Below are positions 1-8,244 of a stretch of 10,210 nucleotides of DNA, one piece after another. Location of the stretch: NCBI GenBank assembly GCA_028456385.1, contig JALNQF010000961.1, positions 1-10,210 of the forward strand, written 5' to 3'. Made by a program: the position numbers and the translations under genes. The notes beneath the pieces were generated by a model. The model did no database searches and was not told the DNA's origin. It saw nothing but the letters and a program-made list of their open reading frames with translations. The stretch's first letter is position 1. Each line of letters opens with the position of its first letter. Source of the stretch: Ophiosphaerella korrae. Taxonomy: Eukaryota > Ascomycota > Dothideomycetes > Pleosporales > Phaeosphaeriaceae.

Positions 1-173
1 ATTAAATTTTAAAAGAAGTATACGTAGATTATAAAGGAATAACTAAGGTATATATTATAATTCTATAATAAATACTACATAATAAGTAATTTTTAAAAGA
101 AGATATTAATCTATTATTACTTTTAGTTTAAGATTAAATTAGTAATACTATTAAAAGCTAGTATATATAATAT

Positions 174-325
174 AACAAGTTAACTACAAGGTAATACAAC
201 AAGTTAACTATAAGCTAATAAGATAAGTTAACTATAAGCTAATATAATAAGTTACTACAAGCTAATACAACGAGTTAACTTTAAGTTAATAAGATAAGTA
301 ACTATAAGCTAACTACAAGTTAATA
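174..325. repeat. Tandem repeat, about 24-25 bp unit, ~6-7 copies
   Basis: Six to seven degenerate copies of a unit close to AACAAGTTAACTATAAGCTA plus a short AT spacer follow one another. Each has the core AAGTTAACTA then TAAGCTAATA. Unit length varies by one or two bases and the last copies are shortened. The unit holds the palindrome GTTAAC. No coding role is evident. Positions 1-173 to the left are AT-rich sequence in which I see nothing further. Confidence 0.8.
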
Positions 326-390
326 TTTTATCTATATTAGAGGTTTAAAATTACTCTATATAAAGGATAATATTAAGGTATAGTACTCCT

Positions 391-558
391 ATTACTTTTA
401 AACTTTACAACGCTATATCTTAACAACAAGAAGAGATATAAGAAATTAAATTAAAGATTTAGAATCGCAGCGTCTTATTATACAAGTAAGATAATATAAA
501 GGATAAGATTAAAGAATAATATAGACTATCTTAGTAGTAATACGCTAGGTATATTGTA
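391..558 (+). pseudogene. Possible plus-strand coding fragment, Gln/Lys-rich
   Basis: Reading from 391, this stretch gives a charged Gln/Glu/Lys-rich sequence of about 55 codons, for example CAA CAA GAA GAG near 424, then Lys, Ile and Asp codons. Its stops are all TAA or TAG and could derive from Gln or Trp codons. Such composition would suit a coiled-coil tail, as found at the ends of many fungal transposases, but I recognise no family. It is the only protein-like signal on the plus strand. In RIP-damaged DNA any frame can look superficially like this, so the call is weak. Confidence 0.22.
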
Positions 559-572
559 AAATCTAATATATA

Positions 573-681
573 TATAGCTTATAGTTTACTCTTATTATAG
601 TTTACCTACTCTCTTTATAGCTTATAGTTTACTCTCTCCTTTACGCTTTATCTATAGGTCTTCTATAGGTCCGCTATAGGT
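573..681. repeat. Short direct repeats
   Basis: The 18-base word TATAGCTTATAGTTTACT occurs at 573 and again at 616, with a shortened relative (TTATAGTTTACCTACTCTCT) between them. Just downstream the word CTATAGGT appears three times at about 11-base spacing (652, 663, 674). No coding function is visible. Confidence 0.6.
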
Positions 682-703
682 ATACCTCCTATCTAGAGCT
701 ACT

Positions 704-743
704 AGGATATTAGTACTTTTTCTAATAAAAGTACTAATCTCCT
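704..743. repeat. Palindrome copy 1 (shared hairpin family)
   Basis: The arms 704-720 and 727-743 are complementary at 16 of 17 positions around a 6-base loop, TCTAAT. The right arm, reading AAAAGTACTAATCTCCTAC, is shared exactly with the right arm of the palindrome at 5083-5147. This copy lies beyond the 3' end of the minus-strand remnant at 1050-1894. Confidence 0.8.
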
Positions 744-870
744 ACCTCTTACCCTCTTTAAATACTATATTGTTGTATATATAATATCGTATTTTATATT
801 ACTTTGTTCTTAATATAATATTTTATTCTATATACTATTATAATTAATATAATATTATATTCTCTCTCCT
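744..870. other. AT-rich non-coding tract
   Basis: This stretch is almost pure A/T with repeated TAATATAATAT words that look like decayed copies of the 40-bp repeat that follows. I see no gene in it. Confidence 0.5.
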
Positions 871-1053
871 ATTATATCCTAATAAATATATAATATACTA
901 CTTTATACCTATATTATATCCTAATTAATATAATATCCTACTTTACACCTATATTATATCCTAATTAATATAATATCTTACTTTACACCTATATTATATC
1001 CTAATCAATATAATATCTTACTTTATACCTAGAGTATCCTACTTTATACCTAG
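871..1053. repeat. 40-bp tandem repeat, 4 copies plus partial
   Basis: Copies begin at 871, 913, 953 and 993. The unit starts ATTATATCCTAATTAATATA and ends near ACTTTACACCTAT; the last three units are exactly 40 bp and the first is 42. A partial copy of the CCTACTTTATACCTAG end reaches 1053. Each unit contains ATATTATAT followed by ATATAATAT, an internal inverted repeat. Copies differ mainly by C/T, consistent with RIP acting after amplification. Confidence 0.85.
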
Positions 1054-1894
1054 AATCTAATAAACTTCTTACTATAGTTATCCTCTCCTTCTACTACTAC
1101 TTCTATTACACTTTTAACTATCCTTCTAGACCTTAGAACTATCTAATTATTGTAACTACAACTCCTCTCTACCTACTCTATTAACTTCTCTTTGTTTACT
1201 TGCCTAAACACGAATATAAATACTTAGACTACTATTAGGTACTCTTTAATTACTCTCCTAATTGCCTATAGTTACTCTATAATATCTATAACTACTAACT
1301 CTATCTCTTATACTATACTCTTACTTATCTTTCGTAGATTAACTATTGTATATAGTACCTCTATTATATATAATAATTCTACTAAGTACTACGTACTCTC
1401 TAGTACTCCCTCTACTTAGCTCTTATTTACTAACTCCTATACCCTAACTATAAACTTTAACTAGTAGCCTTAGTAGTTATTGCCTATAAATAACCTAAGG
1501 TATTTGTAGTACTATCTAATTACCTTAGGAATAATTAATAGCATAATCTTAATTATAAATTTATAGACCTATACTAATATATAAAGTACTCTAAGCCTTA
1601 TCTATAGTATATAGAGCTTACTTACCTAAATTAAACTTAGTACTATATATCTTATACTACCCTTATTATTATATAAACCTTATTATACTAAAGTCTAAAG
1701 TGCGTTATTACTTAAGGCTAAATATACTTAGTAATTATATACTAATACCTCTAAGTATATACTTATATATACTATAACTAAACTACTATTTTTAATAACT
1801 AGTAATAGGAGAGAAATTATATTATCTCTAGCTTATTCTATAATATATACAATATTTAAAAGAGTAGGTTAGAGAGAGTTAAGATATAGACTAA
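1050..1894 (-). pseudogene. Decayed protein-coding gene, unknown family
   Basis: One minus-strand frame stays protein-like from about 1890 down to 1050, with stops only as TAA or TAG. It is Leu/Ile/Val-rich with regularly spaced Lys, Arg and Glu, suggesting mostly alpha-helix. Landmarks are an Ile-Ile-Pro-Lys-Val stretch near 1530, Phe-Ile-Gly-Asn-Asn near 1490, Phe-Arg-Gln-Val-Asn-Lys-Glu near 1205, and an ending rich in Val-Glu-Gly-Glu-Asp then Lys-Lys-Phe near 1070. The frame also stays open through the 33-bp repeats up to about 2047, so the N-terminus may include them. I recognise no domain. It has the same orientation as the helicase remnants upstream, and no start codon can be fixed. 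Val codons (GTA) are over-represented, as expected from RIP of GCA. Confidence 0.5.
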
Positions 1895-1895
1895 T

Positions 1896-2047
1896 TAAGT
1901 AATTAAGAGAGTAGAGAAAAGGAGTAATAGAGTAACTAAGAGAGTAGAGAGAAAGAGTAATAAAGTAACTAAGAGAGTAGAGAGAAAGAGTAATAAAGTA
2001 ATTAAGAGAGTAGAGAGAAAGAGTAATAAAGTAATTAAGAGAGTAGA
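1896..2047. repeat. 33-bp tandem repeat, ~4.6 copies
   Basis: Units begin at about 1896, 1928, 1961, 1994 and 2027. The last full ones are exactly 33 bp, of the form TAAAGTAATTAAGAGAGTAG then AGAGAAAGAGTAA. The plus strand is nearly all purine apart from the T residues. Because 33 is a multiple of three, the array can be read on the minus strand as an 11-residue repeat rich in Leu, Ser, Thr, Tyr and Phe, in phase with the remnant at 1050-1894. Whether it was coding or a minisatellite between genes is unclear. Confidence 0.85.
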
Positions 2048-2187
2048 TTTATCTTATACTCTAAATCCCTACTAACCCTAAATAGGCTTACTTTTAGAAA
2101 TACTATACTCTATAAATCTACTAGTAAAACTAGGATCTATTTACTACTATCTAATTTACTTATACTTTCTAATTACCTAACTACTAT

Positions 2188-2265
2188 TATATTTACTATA
2201 CTAGTATAAGCTAACCTACTATCTACTATATCTACTATACTAGTATAGGCTAATATACTATCTAC
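2188..2265. repeat. 39-bp direct duplication in the SNF2 C-terminal region
   Basis: Two adjacent 39-bp units (2188-2226 and 2227-2265), each containing CTATACTAGTATA and ending ACTATCTAC, plus the start of a third. The length is 13 codons, so it preserves the minus-strand frame and duplicates a segment containing Leu-Ala-Tyr-Thr-Ser-Ile-Val near the end of the protein. Confidence 0.75.
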
Positions 2266-3015
2266 TATATCTTACTTACCTAAACTCTATAGCGCTCTAA
2301 ATATACCCTACTTACCTATATTATCTTTACTTACTTTATCCTTACTACTATTATCTTTACTATCTTTACTACTATCTATCTCTAACTTAGAAGGGCTAGT
2401 CTCTAGAATCTTAATTAGCTTATTATATCTACGTTGTAGTAGTGTACTAAAAGTATTCTTATTATTACTATTATTACTAACTAACCTATCTTTCTATACC
2501 TACGCTTATATCGCCTTCTTAGCTTTAAGACTAAGTAGTACTTAGTTCTCCCTATACCTTACTAAAGTAATCGCTAGCTACTTTACTAATAGTAATTGTG
2601 TAAACTTAGTATTAAAAAACTACTCTCTATTATCTTCTTCCTTAGTATCTAAATTTATTATGCTCCCTTTATCTTCCTAATTATTTTAATTATCCTACTC
2701 TATAATACTAGCTAAGAATAGGTTATACTATAAATTCTTTACTACTCCTAACTTAGATAACTATACTATTATACCTTATAGCTTATCTATAGTCTTAACT
2801 TAGTCTATATCTATATAAAGGCGAGAGTTAAGTATATTACCTAGTATATCTATATACTTTACAACTAAACTACGCTCCTTTATACTAAATACTTTACTAG
2901 ACTTATACATTACCTATAAAATATTACTATATAGTTATTATATAAAGCTCTCTACTATACTCTTAAAGCTTATACTACGTTAGTATATTTTATTATCTCC
3001 TAATAGTAGGGTACT

Positions 3016-3057
3016 TAGGAGATTAGCTCTTTTTCTTTAAAAAGACTAAATCTCCTA
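3016..3057. repeat. Palindrome copy 2 (shared hairpin family)
   Basis: The arms 3016-3034 (TAGGAGATTAGCTCTTTTT) and 3039-3057 pair at 16 of 19 positions around a 4-base loop. It is the most diverged full copy of the family. It lies inside the minus-strand frame of the SNF2 remnant but after the helicase domain. It is 42 bp long, so it does not break the frame. Confidence 0.75.
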
Positions 3058-5082
3058 TACACCCTCTACACTAAATACCTATAACTTACTAGCTTCTAGT
3101 AGATTGTTGTATACTACCTCCTATTTAGGATAAGACTTATATATTACTTACCTACTCTCTAGGATTATAAACCTTTATAGTCTACTAACGTTAAATTTAA
3201 TTTGCTCTAGTGCCTCCTCTTCTCTTTCCTCGCTAATTTCTCTAATTATTATACGTATTAGTATTACTAAATCTATACCTACTATTAATACTAGTATAGT
3301 ATAGAAAAAGCTCTTAAGTAGCGTATTTAAGTTCTATAACTTGTTATTAAAAAGCTCTATAATAAGTACTTGTTAGTCTTAACTAATTTATACTAAACGC
3401 CTAATCTCCTATATAAATACTATTATTAATACGTATAGCCCTATTATAATTATCTACGTATAAAAGTCTTGTAGGTTAAGCCTAGTATTTTAGTTAATAC
3501 TAAGAATAATAATATTAATATTAAACTTATATACTATCTTATTCCTCTCTAAAGCTTACCTTACTAGTACCTAGTAAAAGTTAGCTAATATCTTATTCTT
3601 CTCTTTAGGTGCGTATTTAGTAAGTAGAGCCTTAGACTATATCCTATAAAGGTTAAGTAAGTAGTTAATAATTTACTACTTAAATAGATTCTAACTAAAA
3701 ATTACTACTTTCTCTCCTTTAACTAGAACCTATTACTTAATTAAGGCTAGAAGTATATAAATCTACTCTAAGTGTACTATAAATATCTCTATAAAAACTA
3801 TATTGTTCTCTTCTATATCTACTAGTAGCTTATCTAGTAATAGCTCTAGATTATACTACTTAATATCTTTTATAATTATTTATAGTACTACTCTATACTT
3901 TTTATAATTATATAGAGTATATAGCTACTCTAGCTTCTTGTTATCTTTAACTTAGTAGAATAACTTAGCTACTACAAGTATATAGTAGAAGTATACTAGG
4001 CTAAGTAACTAAGAGTATTACTTATTTAGTCTTATTATACTAGACTTAGTATTATACGTGTATAGCTTTAATAAAAATAGCTTAACTAGCTTATTATACT
4101 TCTTTATTACTTCCTTACTATTACTAATATAGAGTTAGTATACGCTATACTTTAGTAGTAGGCTACCTATAATATATATATTACTATTAGGGTAAGTAAT
4201 ATACTTAGAGTTATACTTCTACTTTATTATTACTTTATCTTATATAATCTTTAAAACTCGCCCTTACTCTACTCCTTATTTCTAATAGCTAATCTACTTC
4301 TAGAACGTAGAAGCTATAATATAGTATAGTTAAGTTTCTAGTAGAGCGTTATTGTTATAAACATTAGTGCTTAGGTTTAATATAATAAAGATTACTACTA
4401 AATAGTCTATATCTAGGTTATAGAGTAGCTTTAATTAAGTCCTAAACGTATTAGTACGCTAAGGCACTAGTATTACTAATATTAACCTATAAAATATAGC
4501 CTATACCTTATTAATTATAAAAAACACTTGCGTCTTATCTCTTTATAAAATCTAGTACTTATCTAAAACTATATAGAGTATAAGCCCTTTAAGTAAAAAT
4601 AGGTATAAGATTACTATACTAGTTAACGCAATAAACTCTATCTAGTTATCCTACTTCTTATAGTTAACTACTTAGTTCTACTTAGCCTACTTACGTACTT
4701 TTCTTACTTTATATCGTAATATAAATATCTAATAGGTTATAACAAGAATTATATATTACGTGTAAATATATCCTAGATTAAATATTATACTATTACGTAA
4801 GAGGTTACCCTAGAAGCGCTTAACTCCTAGTAGTAATACTTACTCCTTCTCGTTGTTACTTATCCTATAAATGTACACGTTAAAGCTATTACTAAACAAA
4901 GCTATATTGCGTACTACTTATATTACTAAATAAGACTATATTAGCTAAAATAATACACGTAGTTAATAGTACTCTTTAATCCCTACAAAGTCTACTTTAT
5001 TACGCAACTTACTTAACTTGTTTAGCTTATAGTTAATTATCTATATTCTAATTAGTACTACTACTTATAAGAGAGCCCTATA

Positions 5083-5147
5083 AGAGTAGTAAGAGATTAG
5101 CACTTTTTTTTTCTTTCTAATAAAAAGTACTAATCTCCTACTACCCT
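5083..5147. repeat. Palindrome copy 3 (best hairpin of the family)
   Basis: The 26-base arms 5083-5108 and 5122-5147 match at 23 positions around a 13-base pyrimidine-rich loop. The three mismatches are all transitions. In a minus-strand transcript each would be a G-U wobble, so the entire 26-base stem could form in RNA of the sense matching the genes. It sits exactly between the SNF2 remnant and the Lys/Thr-rich remnant upstream of it. A role in 3' end formation is conceivable but unproven. Confidence 0.85.
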
Positions 5148-7440
5148 ATATATATATAGTATACTTACTACTAGTATTGTAGCTAATATTAAATTTGTCT
5201 TACTTAGCCTTATACTATCTATAATAAGATAGCTATAGTACTTCTTACTTATTGTTAATTGCTACTTTACTAGGTCGATAATCTTACCTATACTAGTTAC
5301 TTACAGCTAAAATAGTAGTACTAACTTTTACCTAGGTATAACTAAGTAACTATAATACTTAATCTCTAGTTTTATAAGTCTAGCCTTATACTCTTTTACT
5401 ATTATTTTAGATATAGTAAATAGCTTATCTAGGTTGTATACTCTATTATAGTACGTATTATTATTACAATCTATTCTTGTAAATAGATTGCTAGTAATAC
5501 TCTTAGAAGGACTAGGCTTAATGTTAAGTTTATTAATAACCTTTACTTTATCTATAGCTAACTTATTATTACTTTTTACTTTATCTATCTCTTTCTTAAA
5601 TAAGAACTATACTTGTTAAATATATTTACGTAATTCTATAGTAATCTAGTTAATTACTATAATCTATACCTTCTTAAAATACCCTACTACTTCTACTACC
5701 TTACTCTTACTTTGTTACTCTTCTATATTATCTAGCTAGAGCTACTTTTAGACTACCTTAGACAAATTCTTCTTATTATACTTTAATCTATTAATCTAGT
5801 TAACTAGTTTTTTTCTATAGCTATAGCTAATTAAATAATTAGCTATAAGAAGTCTAGCCTTACCTATAGGTATCTTGTAAAACTACTACTACTTTAGATT
5901 AATATAGTTATTATTTCTAGTTAGACTCTTTTAGATCTAGCTAATTGTAGTAGACTACTTAATTATCTTACTAGTATAAGTATTAGGCTACCTAAAGTAC
6001 TTGTATCTTGTTAACTTACGAATATTGTACTTAATAACATTATCTACTTAGTACCTCTTCTATCTCTCTTTAGTATTAGGTATTAATACTAGTTTCTTAG
6101 TAGTTACCCTACTAGATAATATAGCTAAGGCCTATCTTTAAGTGCGTAGTACTAGTATAGTAACTTACTAGATTCTACTATTACGTCTTCTAGTTACCTT
6201 AGTATTAAGAGGTAGAGAGGCTGTTCTAACTTTACCCTTATTTATAGTATCCTTACTTATATTTATTTTCTAGCTCCTAGTTATTTTTACTAGTGTAGTA
6301 GTAGACTTAATAGTTAGCTTAGTAGTTAGCTTAGTAGGTAGCTTAATAGTTGTCTTAATAGTCGTTTTAGTAGTTACCTTAGTAAGTAGCTTAATAGTTA
6401 TCTTAGTAGGTAGCTTAATAGTCGTCTTAGTAGGTAGCTTAATAGTCGTTTTAGTAGCTATCTTAGTAGCTATCTTAATAATACTCTTATTAGCCCTATT
6501 ACTACCTCTAGTATTCTTAAGCTTATTATCTAACTAGGTAATAAACTTAGTCGATATTACTTTATTTACTTTAGGTATATTCTTCTTATACTATATAGTA
6601 GCTATACGCTAAAGGTAATATATACGCAAATTGCAAGTCTTAGGGCTTATTATAGACTTTTTATAGAGTGTATTAGTAGTATTAAATAGCTCTCGCCTAA
6701 GACGATAAATACACTATATAATATATATCTTCTTAGGCTATTTAGAATAATCCGAATCTAGTTCTAATACTTAGCGCTTAATCTATTCTATCCTCTTTAA
6801 TATTAGCAATTTAGATACAATATAAAAGGTACATAACTTTACTATTATATTATTATCTATAGTAGGTAAGTTTACTAATTACTTAGTATATACTAATATA
6901 GTTAGTATAATAAACTTGTAGAAGATAGCCTTAAATAAGGAATTAGTGTCCTAGAACGCTTTGTAGATGTCTTTAAGGTTGCAATACTTAAACTTAGAAG
7001 GGTTAACTACTCTAAGTTCCTTTATAATAATATTAGGCTCTATATACTACTTCTTAGTAGCTATATAGGCTAACTAGTCCTTTACGTCCTTAGAATTAAT
7101 ATTAGAAAATAATCCTTCTAAAGTAGCACGTTTCGCTAAACTAATATTAAGCCTATACTCTAACTAATAATAAGAAGAGAGAGTAGGAGAAGTATACTTT
7201 TACTCTAAGACTTACCTTGTTTATTATCTATAAGCTAGTACGTCTTAGATATTACCTTGTTACTAAGACTACTTAATCTATTACTACTACTTTCTATATA
7301 TATATCCTCTACAATAGGCTTTAGGAGTAGAGCTAGCTAACGTACTACTAGTTTTACTACTTTCTTTATCCTCCTAAGTACTATAGTTATATATAGGCTT
7401 TAAAATAGTAATATACTATAAAACTTATTAATACTATAGA
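5148..7440 (-). pseudogene. Large decayed Lys/Thr-rich protein, unknown family
   Basis: A single minus-strand frame reads as protein for about 760 codons, again with only TAA/TAG stops. N-terminal Ser/Thr-rich sequence (7321-7380) is followed by a compact-looking region (about 6600-7140) with Leu-Phe-Ser-Asn-Ile-Asn near 7110, Asn-Pro-Ser-Lys-Phe near 7000 and Asn-Leu-Lys-Asp-Ile-Tyr near 6970. Then come the 15-copy Lys-x-x-Thr repeat (6307-6486), a basic linker, and a C-terminal half rich in Lys, Glu and Leu (5400-5770) that may form coiled coil. The repeats and the flanking parts share one frame, which supports a real former gene. No catalytic motif was recognised. The N-terminus is uncertain: above about 7440 the frame is crowded with stops. 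It could be an independent gene or the N-terminal part of the SNF2 protein just downstream, joined across an intron holding the palindrome. Confidence 0.6.
6307..6486 (-). repeat. 12-bp coding repeat, 15 perfect-length copies
   Basis: Fifteen consecutive 12-base units, variants of TTAGTAGGTAGC, TTAATAGTCGTT and TTAGTAGCTATC, run without a single length change. On the minus strand, in the frame of the surrounding remnant, they encode a four-residue repeat of the form Lys-x-x-[Thr/Ile], with x mostly Leu, Thr, Ile, Val, Pro or Ala. There are no stop codons in this part of the frame. Such Lys/Thr/Pro/Ala tails are typical of flexible, basic, DNA-associating linkers; that role here is inference. 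Confidence 0.9.
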
Positions 7441-7615
7441 ATACGTCTTCTATCTAAAGATAATAATTAATATAAATCCTAGCCCCTTTAAGTAACCTAA
7501 AAAGAGAAATAGCGATTAGAAATAATAGTTAGGTAAGTTATTAATCTTTACTCTTAACAACTATATAAAGAAGTACCTAGCCTTACCTAGCTTAGGTATA
7601 GAGATAGGTAGGTAT

Positions 7616-7668
7616 AGGAGAATTGCACTTTTTAGTATTAGACTAGAAAAGTACTAATTTTCTATCTC
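7616..7668. repeat. Palindrome copy 4 (shared hairpin family)
   Basis: The left arm, AGGAGAATTGCACTTTT at 7616-7632, faces a right arm at about 7647-7668 containing AAAAGTACTAATTTTCTATC. Pairing needs a one- or two-base gap and several mismatches, so this copy is more decayed than the one at 5083. It lies upstream of the 5' end of the Lys/Thr-rich remnant. Confidence 0.65.
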
Positions 7669-8054
7669 TCCCCCTACGCTATAATATACAAACAATAGTA
7701 TTAGTTATAGATTAAAGTTGTAAATAAATTACAATAATTAAAAACTAGGAGCTATAGCTAAACTTTACTAGATATAGTAGTACTTAGCTCTTAGTAGCTT
7801 AAGAGCTTATTATCTTATAGGATACTACCTAGAGAAGGTATAGTAGCGTATAGCAAGAGATTAGTACTTTTTTAGCTTTTAAAGGCTTACTAATATAAAA
7901 GGTATTAAAGCTAATAACTAGGCTACTTAAAGAATATAGTAGTAAGGTAAAAGGAGAGTAAGTATAGAGTAGAGGAGGTAGGTTTTATATACCCTACTAA
8001 GAGACGCTAGTATAGAGCTAAACCTAATAGGGCGTAAAGTAAAAGTAAGAGGAG
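7669..8054. other. Intergenic stretch with a degraded palindrome
   Basis: No protein-like frame is visible on either strand. At 7855-7894 there is a half-preserved member of the palindrome family: the left arm AAGAGATTAGTACTTTTTT is intact but the right arm pairs only over ATTAGTA. From about 7920 the plus strand is purine-rich. The region 7441-7615 likewise shows no convincing coding. Confidence 0.5.
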
Positions 8055-8237
8055 AAAAGTACTAGTCTCTTACTACTACTATATATAGTACTACTATATA
8101 ATAAAAAGTACTAGTCTCTTACTACTACTATATATAGTACTATTATATAATAAAAGTACTAGTCTCTTACTACTACTTTATATAGTACTATTACGTAATA
8201 AATACGCTAGTCTCTTATTACTACTATATATATATTA
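8055..8237. repeat. 48-bp tandem array made from one palindrome arm
   Basis: Units begin at 8055, 8104, 8152 and 8200, with lengths 49, 48, 48 and a partial. Each starts AAAAGTACTAGTCTCTTACT (the fourth diverged) and continues with a TATATATAGTACTA segment. The beginning matches the right arm of the palindrome family (AAAAGTACTAATCTCCTACT), and the TATATATAGTA that follows is also present after the right arm at 5147. The array is thus an amplified single arm. It lies just beyond the 3' end of the remnant at 8245-9540. Confidence 0.85.
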
Positions 8238-8244
8238 TAATAGT

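Larger units (their letters stand above)
2050..5076 (-). pseudogene. Decayed SNF2-family helicase
   Basis: One minus-strand frame stays protein-like for about 1,000 codons with no frameshift. SNF2 proteins are DNA-dependent ATPases that remodel nucleosomes or protein-DNA complexes. Helicase motifs occur in the right order: a Q-motif-like Tyr-Tyr-Gln-Leu near 4965; a weak motif I candidate at 4771-4809; a DExH box at 4552-4563, now Asp-Lys-Tyr-stop, where GATGAG to GATAAG is a TpG to TpA change; motif IV GEKVVIFSQ at 3691-3717; motif V NIIILS (3499-3519) then LNLQD (3466-3480); and motif VI at 3379-3411, reading Q-E-I-R-R-L then I-S-Q, where both Gly losses are TpG to TpA. The spacings of IV-V (~80 residues) and V-VI (~22) suit SNF2. 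After the helicase come a Glu-rich stretch (3181-3240) and a Ser/Asp/Lys-rich tail (2290-2400). The P-loop is not convincingly visible. The part below 3016 could be a separate gene, since a palindrome lies at 3016-3057. Confidence 0.75.

Noticed and set aside
174..325. CRISPR-like array
   Set aside because: The units are contiguous degenerate tandem copies without unique spacers, in a eukaryotic sequence.
4771..4809. Walker A (P-loop) of the SNF2 remnant
   Set aside because: The position and a few residues fit, but Gly-Lys-Thr is not visible and the differences are not all explained by CpA/TpG changes. It is mentioned only as a weak candidate within the gene entry.
704..5147. Palindromes as terminal inverted repeats of 2-kb DNA transposons
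   Set aside because: Spacing of 2.0-2.5 kb fits, but each site holds both arms a few bases apart, not one arm per end. The copy at 3016 lies inside a continuous reading frame, and no transposase motif was found between them.
704..7668. Palindromes as intergenic hairpins of an integrated giant DNA virus
   Set aside because: Hairpins between same-strand AT-rich genes recall that group, but the recognisable genes look like fungal RecQ and SNF2 types. No capsid, packaging ATPase or viral polymerase signal was seen.
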